Origin: Bryobacterales bacterium
GTDB taxonomy: Bacteria; Acidobacteriota; Terriglobia; Bryobacterales; Bryobacteraceae
Assembly (NCBI GenBank): GCA_003162425.1
Contig: PMOK01000116.1
Span: forward strand, 1-41,880
Direction: 5' to 3'
Length of the DNA: 41,880 nucleotides
Of the stretch, positions 26,313-34,451 are shown piece by piece. Every line of letters starts with the position of its first letter. Position 1 is the first letter of the stretch. The notes under the pieces were generated by a model, which was not told the origin of the DNA, made no database searches, and worked only from the letters and a program-made list of their open reading frames with translations. The position numbers and the translations under genes are program-made.

Positions 26313-26725
26313 TACGAGATTTGCGCTATCGCGGTCCCGATGGCCACCGCCACCGCCGGCACCCGCAAAATCATCATCGAAACATCGGTTTTGGGGAGGG
26401 CCTGCTGCAAGATGGTGTGGAGATCTCCGGCCGGGTTATTGCCCTGTGCAGCCGCACGGACAGCGGTTCGCATCTGCGCGATATTTACCTGCGCGGCGCC
26501 AACGCCGGCTATTGTGCCCCACAGATTCACCGGTGCAGCCGGGAACGGATTATTGCGGCGCAGCTCGGTTTCATCTATAACTGCGCCGCTCGTGGTCTTC
26601 ACGAACCTGTCCGCGAATTGGACTACGAGAGCCGACGCGAGCTGGTTCTTGAATTGATCCGCCTCGGCCAAGGTGATGTTCTGGGTGGGATCGGAAGAAG
26701 CCCAATCATTTGTCGCTGGATTCAT
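26312..26725 (-). CDS. Hypothetical protein
   Basis: This is a 137-residue product with a good ribosome site (AAAGGAG, about 9 bp from the ATG), which is the main reason to accept it. It has no recognised domain. The N-terminus is polar (MNPATNDWASSDP) and the middle is helical with many Ala, Gln and Asn. The last 25 residues (MMILRVPAVAVAIGTAIAQIS) are hydrophobic and could be a membrane tail. Its TAG stop coincides with the end of the GGCAAGCC-type repeat, so the C-terminus may have been set by repeat insertion. It is convergent with the CHAD gene and divergent from msrP. Confidence 0.6.
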   Translation of the reverse strand: MNPATNDWASSDPTQNITLAEADQFKNQLASALVVQFADRFVKTTSGAVIDETELRRNNPFPAAPVNLWGTIAGVGAAQVNIAQMRTAVRAAAQGNNPAGDLHTILQQALPKTDVSMMILRVPAVAVAIGTAIAQIS

Positions 26726-26808
26726 TTTGGTTTACTCCTTTTGTTTCGAAAACAGATAACTTGCGCTTTCATCCTAACCACTGCCGTCCGGCATAACGGC
26801 TGAGCGCT

Positions 26809-26865
26809 ATGGCTAAGTCAACGAAGAATAACAAGATTGAGTTCGACGAGAGCCGTGACCGGTAG
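26809..26865 (+). other. 18-codon open frame cut off by a repeat (possible gene remnant)
   Basis: ATG 26809 begins MAKSTKNNKIEFDESRDR, a plausible basic N-terminus. The TAG stop's last base is the first base of the palindromic element at 26865-26953. No ribosome site is seen. It may be the stub of a gene truncated by the repeat, or chance. Confidence 0.25.
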
Positions 26866-26953
26866 TGGGGCAGGATGCCATCCTGCGCGCTGTTGTTAAC
26901 CGCGCAAGTTTACGCCGATTGCCGATCGGCGGCAGGTTATCAACCTGCCCCAC
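26865..26953. repeat. 89-bp palindromic element with terminal inverted repeats (family C)
   Basis: The ends are GTGGGGCAGG and CCTGCCCCAC, perfect 10-bp inverted repeats. Inside are further hairpins: GCAGGAT / ATCCTGC (26870-26886), GCCGAT / ATCGGC (26914-26930) and GGCAGGTT / AACCTGCC (26931-26949). It has the look of a REP doublet or small MITE. It contains no coding potential and lies 24 bp upstream of msrP. Part-copies of the end sequence occur at 3865-3874 and, with a different stem, at 7510-7531. Confidence 0.8.
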
Positions 26954-26977
26954 ACGGGTTACCATAAAAGTAAGGGT

Positions 26978-27910
26978 ATGGTCATTCGCAAAGCTCCGGA
27001 TCTACGCTATTCTCAGGTCACTCCGCGGACAATGTATTTGAATCGCCGGCGCTTTCTCGCGGCCGGATCAGTCGCACTCGGGGCGCTTCGAGGGATGGCA
27101 GCGGCTGCAGCAGGTTCCAAGCTCACGGCCACCAAGAGTCCCTTCAGCACGAGCGAGGAGCCAACGCCGCTCGAAGCCATCACGCACTACAACAACTTCT
27201 ACGAGTTCGGCACCGACAAGGAAGACCCTTCCAAGAACGCTTATAAACTTCGCACGTCGCCCTGGTCGGTGAAGGTGGAGGGAGCGGTTGCGAAGCCAAC
27301 CGTGCTGGACCTGGACGCAATTTTCAAAATTGCGCCACTCGAAGAACGCATCTACAGGCATCGCTGCGTGGAGCGATGGTCGATGGTGATTCCCTGGATA
27401 GGGTTCCCCTTGAACGCTCTGCTGAAACGAGTGGAACCGACATCGAAAGCCAAGTATGTCGCTTTTGAAAGTATCTACGATTCGAAGACCATGCTGAGCC
27501 CCCAGTACGCCGGTATCCAGTTTCCATATATCGAAGGGCTGCGGATGGATGAGGCCATGCATCCTCTCACTCTGCTCGCCGTCGGACTATATGGCGAAAG
27601 CCTTCCCAACCAGGATGGTGCGCCTTTCCGGTTGGTGGTTCCCTGGAAGTACGGCTTCAAGAGTATTAAGTCCATTGTCAAGATACGGCTGGTGGAGAAA
27701 GAACCATCTACCACCTGGAACCTGTCGGCATCGAACGAGTATGGCTTCTACTCCAACGTCAATCCGGAGCGAGATCATCCGCGCTGGAGCCAAGCTAAAG
27801 AACGGCGGATCGGCGAATTCCGGATGCGCGATACCGCGAAGTTCAATGGTTACGGCGATCAGGTGGCGAGTCTGTACACTGGAATGGATCTGGTTCGCAA
27901 GTACTTCTGA
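26978..27910 (+). CDS. msrP: MsrP, molybdopterin-dependent protein-methionine-sulfoxide reductase catalytic subunit
   Basis: This 310-residue protein carries a Tat signal ([16 protein letters not shown]) after an 18-residue extension; an internal ATG at 27032 would start just before it. I keep ATG 26978 because AAGTAAGGG precedes it. The sulfite-oxidase-fold core shows [20 protein letters not shown] with the molybdenum-ligand Cys, then [25 protein letters not shown] and [18 protein letters not shown]. It reduces methionine sulfoxide in periplasmic proteins. Electrons come from the quinone pool through MsrQ, encoded 5 bp downstream. The mature length is close to the E. coli enzyme. Confidence 0.96.
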   Translation: MVIRKAPDLRYSQVTPRTMYLNRRRFLAAGSVALGALRGMAAAAAGSKLTATKSPFSTSEEPTPLEAITHYNNFYEFGTDKEDPSKNAYKLRTSPWSVKVEGAVAKPTVLDLDAIFKIAPLEERIYRHRCVERWSMVIPWIGFPLNALLKRVEPTSKAKYVAFESIYDSKTMLSPQYAGIQFPYIEGLRMDEAMHPLTLLAVGLYGESLPNQDGAPFRLVVPWKYGFKSIKSIVKIRLVEKEPSTTWNLSASNEYGFYSNVNPERDHPRWSQAKERRIGEFRMRDTAKFNGYGDQVASLYTGMDLVRKYF

Positions 27911-27915
27911 AGGGC

Positions 27916-28566
27916 ATGAACAAGGTCCTCTCCAGCCGCTGGACCAAAGCGATTTTATTCCTGCTGTGCCTTACGCCCCTACTCCTGCTGGGATGGCGCG
28001 GCTACAATAACAAGCTGGGAGCAAACCCCATCGAGTACATCACCCATGCCACCGGTGATTGGACCCTGCGCTTCCTGCTCTTTACCCTGTGCGTCACTCC
28101 GTTTCGAATTCTGTTGAACCAGCCCAAGCTGGCGCGTTTCCGGCGGATGCTGGGCCTTTTCGCATTCTTTTATGGATGCCTCCACCTGACCACTTGGGTG
28201 TGGCTGGACAAGTTTTTCGATGTTCAAGAAATGTGGAAGGATGTGGTGAAGCGCCGTTTCATCACCGTTGGCATGACTGGGTTCGTTTTGCTGATTCCGC
28301 TGGCCATCACATCCACCGCCGGATGGGTTCGGCGCCTCGGTTTCGTGCGCTGGCAACGGCTGCATCGGCTGGTCTATTTCAGCGCGCTGGCCGGAGTGAT
28401 TCATTATTACTGGCTGGTTAAATCGGATGTGCGGCTGCCGCTGCTCTACGCAGGGATTCTGACGCTGCTGATGGCGTACCGTGCGTGGATCTGGACTCAT
28501 GGCAAGCCTTTACAGCGGAAGGCCGAACCTCCGAATGTTCCGGCGTCGCCGCGTTTGAGTCCCTGA
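27916..28566 (+). CDS. msrQ: MsrQ, heme-binding membrane subunit of the MsrPQ system
   Basis: This 216-residue protein has six hydrophobic helices of the ferric-reductase-like fold. Likely heme-ligand His residues are in FYGCLHLTTW and in LHRLVYFSALAGVIHYYW; NPIEYITHATGDW is a family signature. It passes electrons from quinol to the periplasmic MsrP. AAGGGC sits just before the ATG, 5 bp after the msrP stop, so the pair is one operon. The C-terminus has a short proline-rich tail. Confidence 0.95.
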   Translation: MNKVLSSRWTKAILFLLCLTPLLLLGWRGYNNKLGANPIEYITHATGDWTLRFLLFTLCVTPFRILLNQPKLARFRRMLGLFAFFYGCLHLTTWVWLDKFFDVQEMWKDVVKRRFITVGMTGFVLLIPLAITSTAGWVRRLGFVRWQRLHRLVYFSALAGVIHYYWLVKSDVRLPLLYAGILTLLMAYRAWIWTHGKPLQRKAEPPNVPASPRLSP

Positions 28567-28596
28567 CAAGCTGATTTCGATTGTAAGACCGCGCGG

Positions 28597-28660
28597 TCCC
28601 CTTGCTTACGCGCGGGGCTACTACGGGCTGGAATTGTAGCCCCGCGCGTGAGCAAGGGGA
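28597..28660. repeat. 25-bp inverted repeat (family B), long hairpin
   Basis: Left arm 28597-28621 and right arm 28636-28660 pair with one G-T wobble around a 14-nt spacer. The 24-bp core of the left arm occurs again, alone, at 23834-23857. It lies between msrQ and the S53 peptidase gene. There is no T run after it, so it is a repeat rather than a standard terminator, though it could still stop or stabilise transcripts. Confidence 0.85.
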
Positions 28661-28732
28661 AGGCGACACAATTTTCTCCGAACCGCGCCGATATGCTTCT
28701 TGGCGCTTTCTTCCACGGCGCTGGGGAGAACT

Positions 28733-31300
28733 ATGTCACTGTCGAAAGTCGCGCGAAGAGTTCTGGTCTTGGTTTCCGGAGTGTTGCTCGGGGGCGCATC
28801 CGTCCTTGCGCAGCAGGACCGTATTGTGACATCCATCGATGCGTCGCGACGGATTGTCCTTCAAGGTGATCGGAGTTTCAGGGCACGCCTGGAAAACGAT
28901 GGAGGACGCCTAGCGTCCAGCGAGCGGATCAGCGGCATCACCATTTTGCTAAAGGGCTCGGCCAGCCAGCGCGCGGCGCTCCAAAGTTTACTCGAGCAGC
29001 AGAGGGATCCAACTTCGCCCAACTACCATCGGTGGCTCACGCCGGAGGAATACGCGGACCGGTTCGGGCTCAGCCGCAACGACTTTCAGAAGGCGATCGA
29101 CTGGTTACGATCCCAGGGTTTCAGCGTGGACTACAAAGCGCGGGCCCGCAGCTGGATCGGCTTCAGCGGAACCGTGGGCCAGATCCAGACTACATTTCAC
29201 GTCGAGATCCATCGCTACGTCGCCGCCGAGGAAACACATTATGCCAACGCCACGGATCCCGAGATTCCCGCTGCGCTCGCGCCAGTGGCGCTGGTTATCC
29301 GGGGCCTGGACGATTTCCGTCTGAAGCCAGGCGTTCGGAACAACAAGCCTCATTTCACCACTTCCGACGGCACACACGCCGTTGGACCGGCCGATCTGGC
29401 AACCATCTACGACATTAATCCTCTCTACCAGGCGGGCATCACCGGGTCTGGCCAGACCATTGCCGTTGTCGGGCAGACCAATATCCAGATGTCGGATATC
29501 GAAAACTTCCGCAGCACGTTCGGGTTGTCCGCGAACGATCCCCAGTTGGTGCTGGTGGCCGGATTCCCGGATCCTGGCATAACACAGGATGAAGGAGAAG
29601 CGGATTTGGACCTGGAATACTCCGGTGGTATTGCACCGGACGCGCAGATTCTTTTTGTTTACTCCACGGATGTTGTGGTTTCAGCTCAATATGCTATTGA
29701 CCAAGCTCTTGCGCCCATCATCAGCATGAGTTATGGCGCCTGCGAACAGAAGATTACGTCCGGACCGGAGAGCGTCACAGCGATTCAGTCCTTTGCCCAA
29801 GAGGCGAACGCGCAGGGCATCACCTGGGTAGCCTCGGCCGGGGACCCCGGTGCGGCCGGCTGCGAGGAGCAGCAAGTTGACATTGTCGCAGTCAGTGGGC
29901 CCGCTGTGCAATCCCCAGCCAGCACGCCCGAGGTAACAGGCGTCGGCGGCTTGGAGTTTAATGACGGAAATGGAAGCGGGTATTGGAACACAACCTATGA
30001 CAGCCACGGAGGATCCGCGGTCTCTTATATCCCGGAAATGGTTTGGAACGATACAGCCCTGGAAGGCGACCTGGCCGCCGGGGGCGGTGGCGCCAGTGTG
30101 ATCTTCCCAAAACCGGCCTGGCAGACTGGTCCGGGAGTGCCGAATGACAACGCCCGCGACGTTCCGGATGTGGCATTCACCGCATCCTGGGATCACGATC
30201 CCTATATTCTTTTCACGGGCGGAAACATCATCCCGAACGGCGGAACTTCGGCCGCCACACCATCGTTTGCCGGGATGCTCGCGCTGCTGAATCAGTATCT
30301 GGTTTCCAACGGCGTCCTGTCTGGGCCTGGCCTTGGCAATATCAATCCGACGCTTTACACGCTTGCGCAGAACACGACCAATGTTTTCCACGATATCACC
30401 GTGGGAAGCAACATTGTGCCGTGCGCCGCCGGCAGCCCTGGCTGCGACACCGGGAGTTACGGGTATAGTGCTGGCCCGGGATATGACCAAGCGTCCGGTC
30501 TTGGATCCATAGACGTGAGCAACCTGGCGAGAGCATGGGCGGGAAGCAGCACCAAGCCTAGCACCTCCTCAACGAATGTCACCGCGGTTGCCGATCCTGC
30601 CAGCATCGTGGCGAGCGCCACCACTGTGCTCACGGCCACTGTGACTGCCGCTACCGGCTCGGCTTCGCTCACCGGATCGGTTTCCTTCAGTTTGGGACAA
30701 ACCGCGTTGGGTAGTGCCAACCTCTCCGGTGCAGGAGGAGCGGCCGTTGCTTCTCTCACCGTTTACGGAAGCCAGTTGCCGGTCGGGGATAACATGATCA
30801 CTGTGAGCTACAGCGGCTGCAACGGCTTCGCCGCTTCCTCGGGCTCCGTGGCCGTGACGGTCAGCGTACCCACAGCGTCCTCGGCGATCATTCCATCCGT
30901 AGTGCCGAATCCGGTTTATGAGGAAGAGCCCGATTCGGATGGGTATAGCTGGTTCTATACAGTAAGACTCACCGAAATCGCCGGCGTGTCCACTACGCTC
31001 AACAGGTTCTCGATCGACGCCAACGACTATTCCGCTGACATCGACACCTGGTTTGGAAGCACTACTATTCCGGCCAACGGGACGCTCTCCGCGGATATAC
31101 GGAGCAAGCTGGCGAGCGTGCCCGTGAATCGTGTATTCATTCTTGGAGGCGTGGACGCGAGCGGGCAATCCTGGACCCAGCAGATTTCGGTTCCCTTCTA
31201 TGGCAAGCAACTGTCGGCCGCTATGGCACTATCCAGTTCGCCTTCGTCGGAGATTCAGAATCCCAACGGCGATCCCAACTGCGACGCGGACTATCCTTAA
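28733..31300 (+). CDS. S53 (sedolisin/kumamolisin-type) serine-carboxyl peptidase with Ig-like domains, part 1 of a frame-broken gene
   Basis: ATG 28733 has GGGGAG 5 bp upstream and opens a signal peptide (to ...ASVLAQ). An activation prodomain spans about 40-190 (SPNYHRWLTPEEYADRFG). The catalytic domain follows from about 215. Catalytic residues are Glu289 and Asp293 (GEADLD), oxyanion Asp371 (SAGDPGA) and Ser506 (GGTSAATP). After about 600 come an Ig-like repeat domain and a domain with NRFSIDANDYSADIDTWFG. The peptidase is secreted, made as a zymogen and expected to work at acidic pH. TAA at 31298-31300 cuts the chain in the second copy of that last domain; the remainder continues in the next frame. 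The peptidase domain itself is complete, so a shortened enzyme could still function. Confidence 0.88.
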   Translation: MSLSKVARRVLVLVSGVLLGGASVLAQQDRIVTSIDASRRIVLQGDRSFRARLENDGGRLASSERISGITILLKGSASQRAALQSLLEQQRDPTSPNYHRWLTPEEYADRFGLSRNDFQKAIDWLRSQGFSVDYKARARSWIGFSGTVGQIQTTFHVEIHRYVAAEETHYANATDPEIPAALAPVALVIRGLDDFRLKPGVRNNKPHFTTSDGTHAVGPADLATIYDINPLYQAGITGSGQTIAVVGQTNIQMSDIENFRSTFGLSANDPQLVLVAGFPDPGITQDEGEADLDLEYSGGIAPDAQILFVYSTDVVVSAQYAIDQALAPIISMSYGACEQKITSGPESVTAIQSFAQEANAQGITWVASAGDPGAAGCEEQQVDIVAVSGPAVQSPASTPEVTGVGGLEFNDGNGSGYWNTTYDSHGGSAVSYIPEMVWNDTALEGDLAAGGGGASVIFPKPAWQTGPGVPNDNARDVPDVAFTASWDHDPYILFTGGNIIPNGGTSAATPSFAGMLALLNQYLVSNGVLSGPGLGNINPTLYTLAQNTTNVFHDITVGSNIVPCAAGSPGCDTGSYGYSAGPGYDQASGLGSIDVSNLARAWAGSSTKPSTSSTNVTAVADPASIVASATTVLTATVTAATGSASLTGSVSFSLGQTALGSANLSGAGGAAVASLTVYGSQLPVGDNMITVSYSGCNGFAASSGSVAVTVSVPTASSAIIPSVVPNPVYEEEPDSDGYSWFYTVRLTEIAGVSTTLNRFSIDANDYSADIDTWFGSTTIPANGTLSADIRSKLASVPVNRVFILGGVDASGQSWTQQISVPFYGKQLSAAMALSSSPSSEIQNPNGDPNCDADYP

Positions 31301-32537
31301 CTACCAGCAGTTGAACCTTCAGGAGTTGAACGGCTATGAGATCCACCTGACTCGCTTCCTGGCAGGGGGAAACGATTTCAGCGGCCAGATTGCGGAATGG
31401 TTCGGATCGTGGCGCTTGGCGCCGCTCGGTGCGCTTCAAGCCGGCATCTGCTGGAAGCTCGATAATGCTCCCGTCACACTGAGCTATGAGATTGACGGCG
31501 TTGATACGGATGGAAACGAGATCACCGCGACGTTGTCGGTCCCGTTTCAGGGCCCGCAGCAGAGCGCCGGCGGGCTCTCGGCGTCGGAAGACTCCGTTTC
31601 CATGGCGGCCGACGTTTCCCAAAGCGCCACCGCAACCGTGGCTGTAAATGTTTCTTCGGCCGAGAAGTGGAGCGTCTCGGTTTTCCCAGCCAATCAAAAC
31701 AGCAGCTGGCTGGTGGTGTTTCCATTGTCCGGCGCAGGTTCTTCGGAAGTAAAGCTAGTGGCTTCCGCCGCCGGAATGGAGAGCGGGGTTTACACAGCGA
31801 CGCTGGTCTTTCAATCCGTGAACACCAGTCCTCAGTTCGTGAACGTGCCAATCACCTTCGTCATCGGGGCCTCGAACAGTATCGGCATCGAGGGGGTAGC
31901 GAACGGAGCGAGCTTCGAGCAGGCCTTTGCTCCCGGAATGATCCTCGATGTATTTGGACGGAACCTTGCCGATTCCGCCGAGTCCGCGCCGGCCGTCCCT
32001 CTCCCGTTCTCGCTGGCCGGAGCGTCGGTCACGGTCAACGGAGCCCCGGCTCCTTTGTATTATGCTTCCCCCACGCAATTGAATATTCAAATTCCATACG
32101 AAACAGCAGCGGGCACTGCAATTCTAGGCTTGAACCATCGAGGGCAAGTCGCATCGTACTTGTTCGAAGTGCAAGCCTCGGCGCCGGGAATTTTCGTGGG
32201 GTCCAGCGGCGAGCTAGTACCCACTTCCAGCGGTGCGCCTGGCGGTTCTTTGCCGCTCTTCGTCACCGGCGTCGGCGATGTGATGCCGATGCTAGACACC
32301 GGTGATCCGCCAGCGAATGGTACCCCTGTGAATAAACTGCCGGCGCCGCGACTCCCGCTGTCGCTCACGGTGGGCGGCGTCGAGATCACGCCTCTTTTTG
32401 TTGGGATCCCCTGTGGGCTGGTCGGCGTGACTCAGATTAACTTCACTGTGCCGCCGAATGTTCCTCGCGGGACGCAGCCAGTGGTAGTCACGGTAGGAGG
32501 CGTCGCCAGTAAACCTGCGAGTTTCACCGTCAAGTAA
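31296..32537 (+). pseudogene. Part 2 of the S53 peptidase gene: second beta domain plus TIGR03437 C-terminal domain (out of frame)
   Basis: From about 31296 frame 0 continues the protein: LNYQQLNLQELNGYEIHLTRF matches the layout of the domain just before the break (VRLTEIAG...LNRFSIDAND), so this is a tandem copy. A linker and Ig-like segment follow, then a TIGR03437 domain: GIEGVANGASFEQAFAPGMILDVFG, APLYYASPTQLNIQIPYE, PGIFV, GLVGVTQINFTVPPNV. Skipping one base at 31295 joins the two frames. No ribosome site or plausible signal peptide starts this piece, so it is not an independent gene. The TIGR03437 end is typical of Solibacter exported proteins. Confidence 0.82.
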
Positions 32538-32611
32538 CCGCGATCGGGGATTCGCGCTCACGTGCGTTTTGCAATCGGCAGCCGCCTTCCGATGCTAAAA
32601 TAAGAGAGTCT

Positions 32612-32685
32612 TGGGAGGTCGTCTAATGGTAAGACTGCAGACTCTGGATCTGCGTATCGGGGTTCGAGTCCCTGCCTCCCAGCCA
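32612..32685 (+). tRNA. tRNA-Gln (anticodon CTG), CCA encoded
   Basis: The acceptor stem is TGGGAGG / CCTCCCA with discriminator G and encoded CCA. The D arm is GTCT/AGAC. The anticodon arm GCAGA-CTCTGGA-TCTGC gives anticodon CTG. The T loop is TTCGAGT. A TAAAAT hexamer at 32596-32601 is well placed as a -10 box, about 16 bp before the 5' end. The best -35-like TTGCAA is 21 bp further up, rather far. The next protein gene begins 9 bp after the CCA and may be read through from the tRNA. Confidence 0.96.
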
Positions 32686-32693
32686 AATACGCC

Positions 32694-33602
32694 ATGAAGT
32701 CTCTAAAGCTTTGCCTGCTCCCGCTCTCGTGCATCTTAGCATTCTGCCAAGATACGCCGGTCCCGTCTGAAAATGCACCTCCTGAAATCGATCAGGCCCT
32801 ACGCGCTCGAGTGACGCAATTTTACTCGGCGAACATAAGCGGAAAATGGCGCGATGCCTTCCAGGTGGTTGCCGACGATATGCAGAACCAGTATCTGGAA
32901 GCTTCTAAAGAAACCTACGACCGTTGCGACACCATAAAAATCACCTATACCGACAATTTCACGAAGGCCACAGTACGCGAGAACTGCCACGGTGAGTACC
33001 GTTGGCACAATAGCCATATCCCTGCCACCATTCCTTTGACAAGCACCTGGAAGGTGGTTGACGGGCAATGGTTTTGGTATTTTCTGAAACCGACAGAAGT
33101 GATGACCCCCTGGGGTCTCTCCACCATAACTCCCGACGATCCTAAAGCTCCGGGATCGACCACCGTCAATACCAACATCGAGACGGTGTTGAAAGATCCC
33201 GCATCGATGGCCAGGGCTATTCTGAGCCAGATCAAGGTCGACAAGAAGGAAATACACCTGCTGGGTTACGAGACCTCGAAGGATGAGTTGCACATTTCCA
33301 ACACTATGCCCGGGACCATTTCAGTCCTTATCAACTGCGCACCTCTGCCGGGGTTTCACATTAAGCAGGCCAGTGCCGACATCGGTCCCAAAGAGACCTC
33401 CGCGATAGTCTTCGAATACGATGCCGAAGAAGCTAAGAAGCAATGTGGCGACTGTTACAAGCTGCCTAAGCCGAAGCTTATTGCTAACATCCGGATCGAA
33501 CCCACGGCGCAGGTGTTTTCAGTGAGGATCGTGTTTGCGATTCCACCGGAACTTGAAAAGCAGTTGCCCAAGGAACTACGGCCACCAGCCCCAAAACAGT
33601 AG
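32694..33602 (+). CDS. Exported hypothetical protein
   Basis: This 302-residue protein has a signal peptide (MKSLKLCLLPLSCILAFC, possibly lipidated at Cys18). The first part (about 30-135) looks like an NTF2-like fold: RARVTQFYSANISGKWRDAF, then YTDNF and TWKVVDGQWFWYF. The second part (about 165-300) is a beta-rich domain with a CGDCYKLPKPK motif and TISVLINCAPLPG. No enzyme motif is seen. The start follows tRNA-Gln by 9 bp with no clear ribosome site. No family name is offered. Confidence 0.75.
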   Translation: MKSLKLCLLPLSCILAFCQDTPVPSENAPPEIDQALRARVTQFYSANISGKWRDAFQVVADDMQNQYLEASKETYDRCDTIKITYTDNFTKATVRENCHGEYRWHNSHIPATIPLTSTWKVVDGQWFWYFLKPTEVMTPWGLSTITPDDPKAPGSTTVNTNIETVLKDPASMARAILSQIKVDKKEIHLLGYETSKDELHISNTMPGTISVLINCAPLPGFHIKQASADIGPKETSAIVFEYDAEEAKKQCGDCYKLPKPKLIANIRIEPTAQVFSVRIVFAIPPELEKQLPKELRPPAPKQ

Positions 33603-33654
33603 CCTTCCGATTGGCATTTCCCGTGCCTAGCCATTGTGCAGAGGCTAACACGGA

Positions 33655-34404
33655 ATGATCAACATCGACTTGACTCTGACTGGCATAACTGGGAGCTCCG
33701 CAACAGCAAACCAGACAAGTCAGCTTTCATCGCTTTCGGCTCAATCGTTTACCGAACTCCTGTCGGAGGCCTTCTCGGAGACATTGTCGAAGCTCGGAAT
33801 TAATCCAAGCAGTATTCAGCTCAGTTTCCAGGACGAGCCGAGCCAAACTTCTGCCGCGAGCCAAACTCCTGCCGCGAGTGCAACTCCTGCCACGATCCAA
33901 ACTCCCGTCGCGACTCAAACCGCCACCGCTAGCCAAGCTCCGGCTGCGAGTGCAGCAGCTGTCGCGAGTCTGATTTCCGCCACCGCTGTGGCTCCGCCGA
34001 CAACGTCGACGCCAACTATAGCCAGCACGCCTGCGACGGCTTCTAGCACGGGTTCGAGTTCCCAGACTTGGTACGCCAGCACTCCTGCCGACGACGCCTA
34101 CTGGGCTGCGCAGCCGGCGGCGGTTCAACAACTCCGGGGAATCCAGGATATCAACGAGAGAAAAGATCTCGGGGAGCAACTTGCGAGCGAAGGTTACTCC
34201 ATAGATGTCCCGATTATGGTTTGGGGATGGGATGCGGGAAAAGTGACTGCAGCCAGGGAGTCGTATGGCTATACGTGGGTACCCTCAGCGCTTCAGCAGC
34301 CGGTGGCAGCGGCGCCGGGTATAACGGGTGGTGGAATAACGCCATACGATCCCAACAATCCGCCTAGCGGATCCATTCAGGTGCCGCCAGCGCAGAACTC
34401 TTGA
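33655..34404 (+). CDS. Hypothetical protein with Ser/Thr/Pro/Ala/Gln repeat region
   Basis: The 249-residue product has three parts. Residues 1-60 include SAQSFTELLSEAFSETLSKLGI, an amphipathic helix. Residues 62-140 are degenerate six-residue repeats of the type SQTPAA. Residues 141-225 form a compact region (WYASTPADDAYWAAQPAAV, VPIMVWGWD, YGYTWVPSA). There is no signal peptide. The folded C-terminal region with many Trp and Tyr looks like a real domain, but I do not recognise it. It lies 52 bp after the previous gene and ends at a shared terminator. Confidence 0.65.
   Translation: MINIDLTLTGITGSSATANQTSQLSSLSAQSFTELLSEAFSETLSKLGINPSSIQLSFQDEPSQTSAASQTPAASATPATIQTPVATQTATASQAPAASAAAVASLISATAVAPPTTSTPTIASTPATASSTGSSSQTWYASTPADDAYWAAQPAAVQQLRGIQDINERKDLGEQLASEGYSIDVPIMVWGWDAGKVTAARESYGYTWVPSALQQPVAAAPGITGGGITPYDPNNPPSGSIQVPPAQNS
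33840..33948 (+). repeat. Degenerate 18-bp coding tandem repeat (SQTPAA)
   Basis: Around six imperfect copies of AGCCAAACTCCTGCCGCG lie in frame within the hypothetical gene. They encode a flexible Ser/Thr/Pro/Ala linker. Because the unit is a multiple of three, copy-number change would alter linker length without breaking the frame. Confidence 0.6.
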
Positions 34405-34415
34405 TGGTAGGCGTG

Positions 34416-34448
34416 AAAAAGGGGCAAGCCCAAGACCTGCCCCCTTTT
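34416..34448. terminator. Bidirectional intrinsic terminator
   Basis: AAAAAGGGGCA pairs with TGCCCCCTTTT around a short loop, giving a stem flanked by A and T runs on both strands. It lies between the convergent stops at 34404 (+) and 34452 (-), so it serves both genes. Confidence 0.85.
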
Positions 34449-34451
34449 CAG

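Noticed and set aside
31285..31305. Programmed +1 frameshift at CCT-TAA
   Set aside because: No stimulatory element is visible and this is not a known bacterial shift site; a mutation or sequencing indel is simpler.
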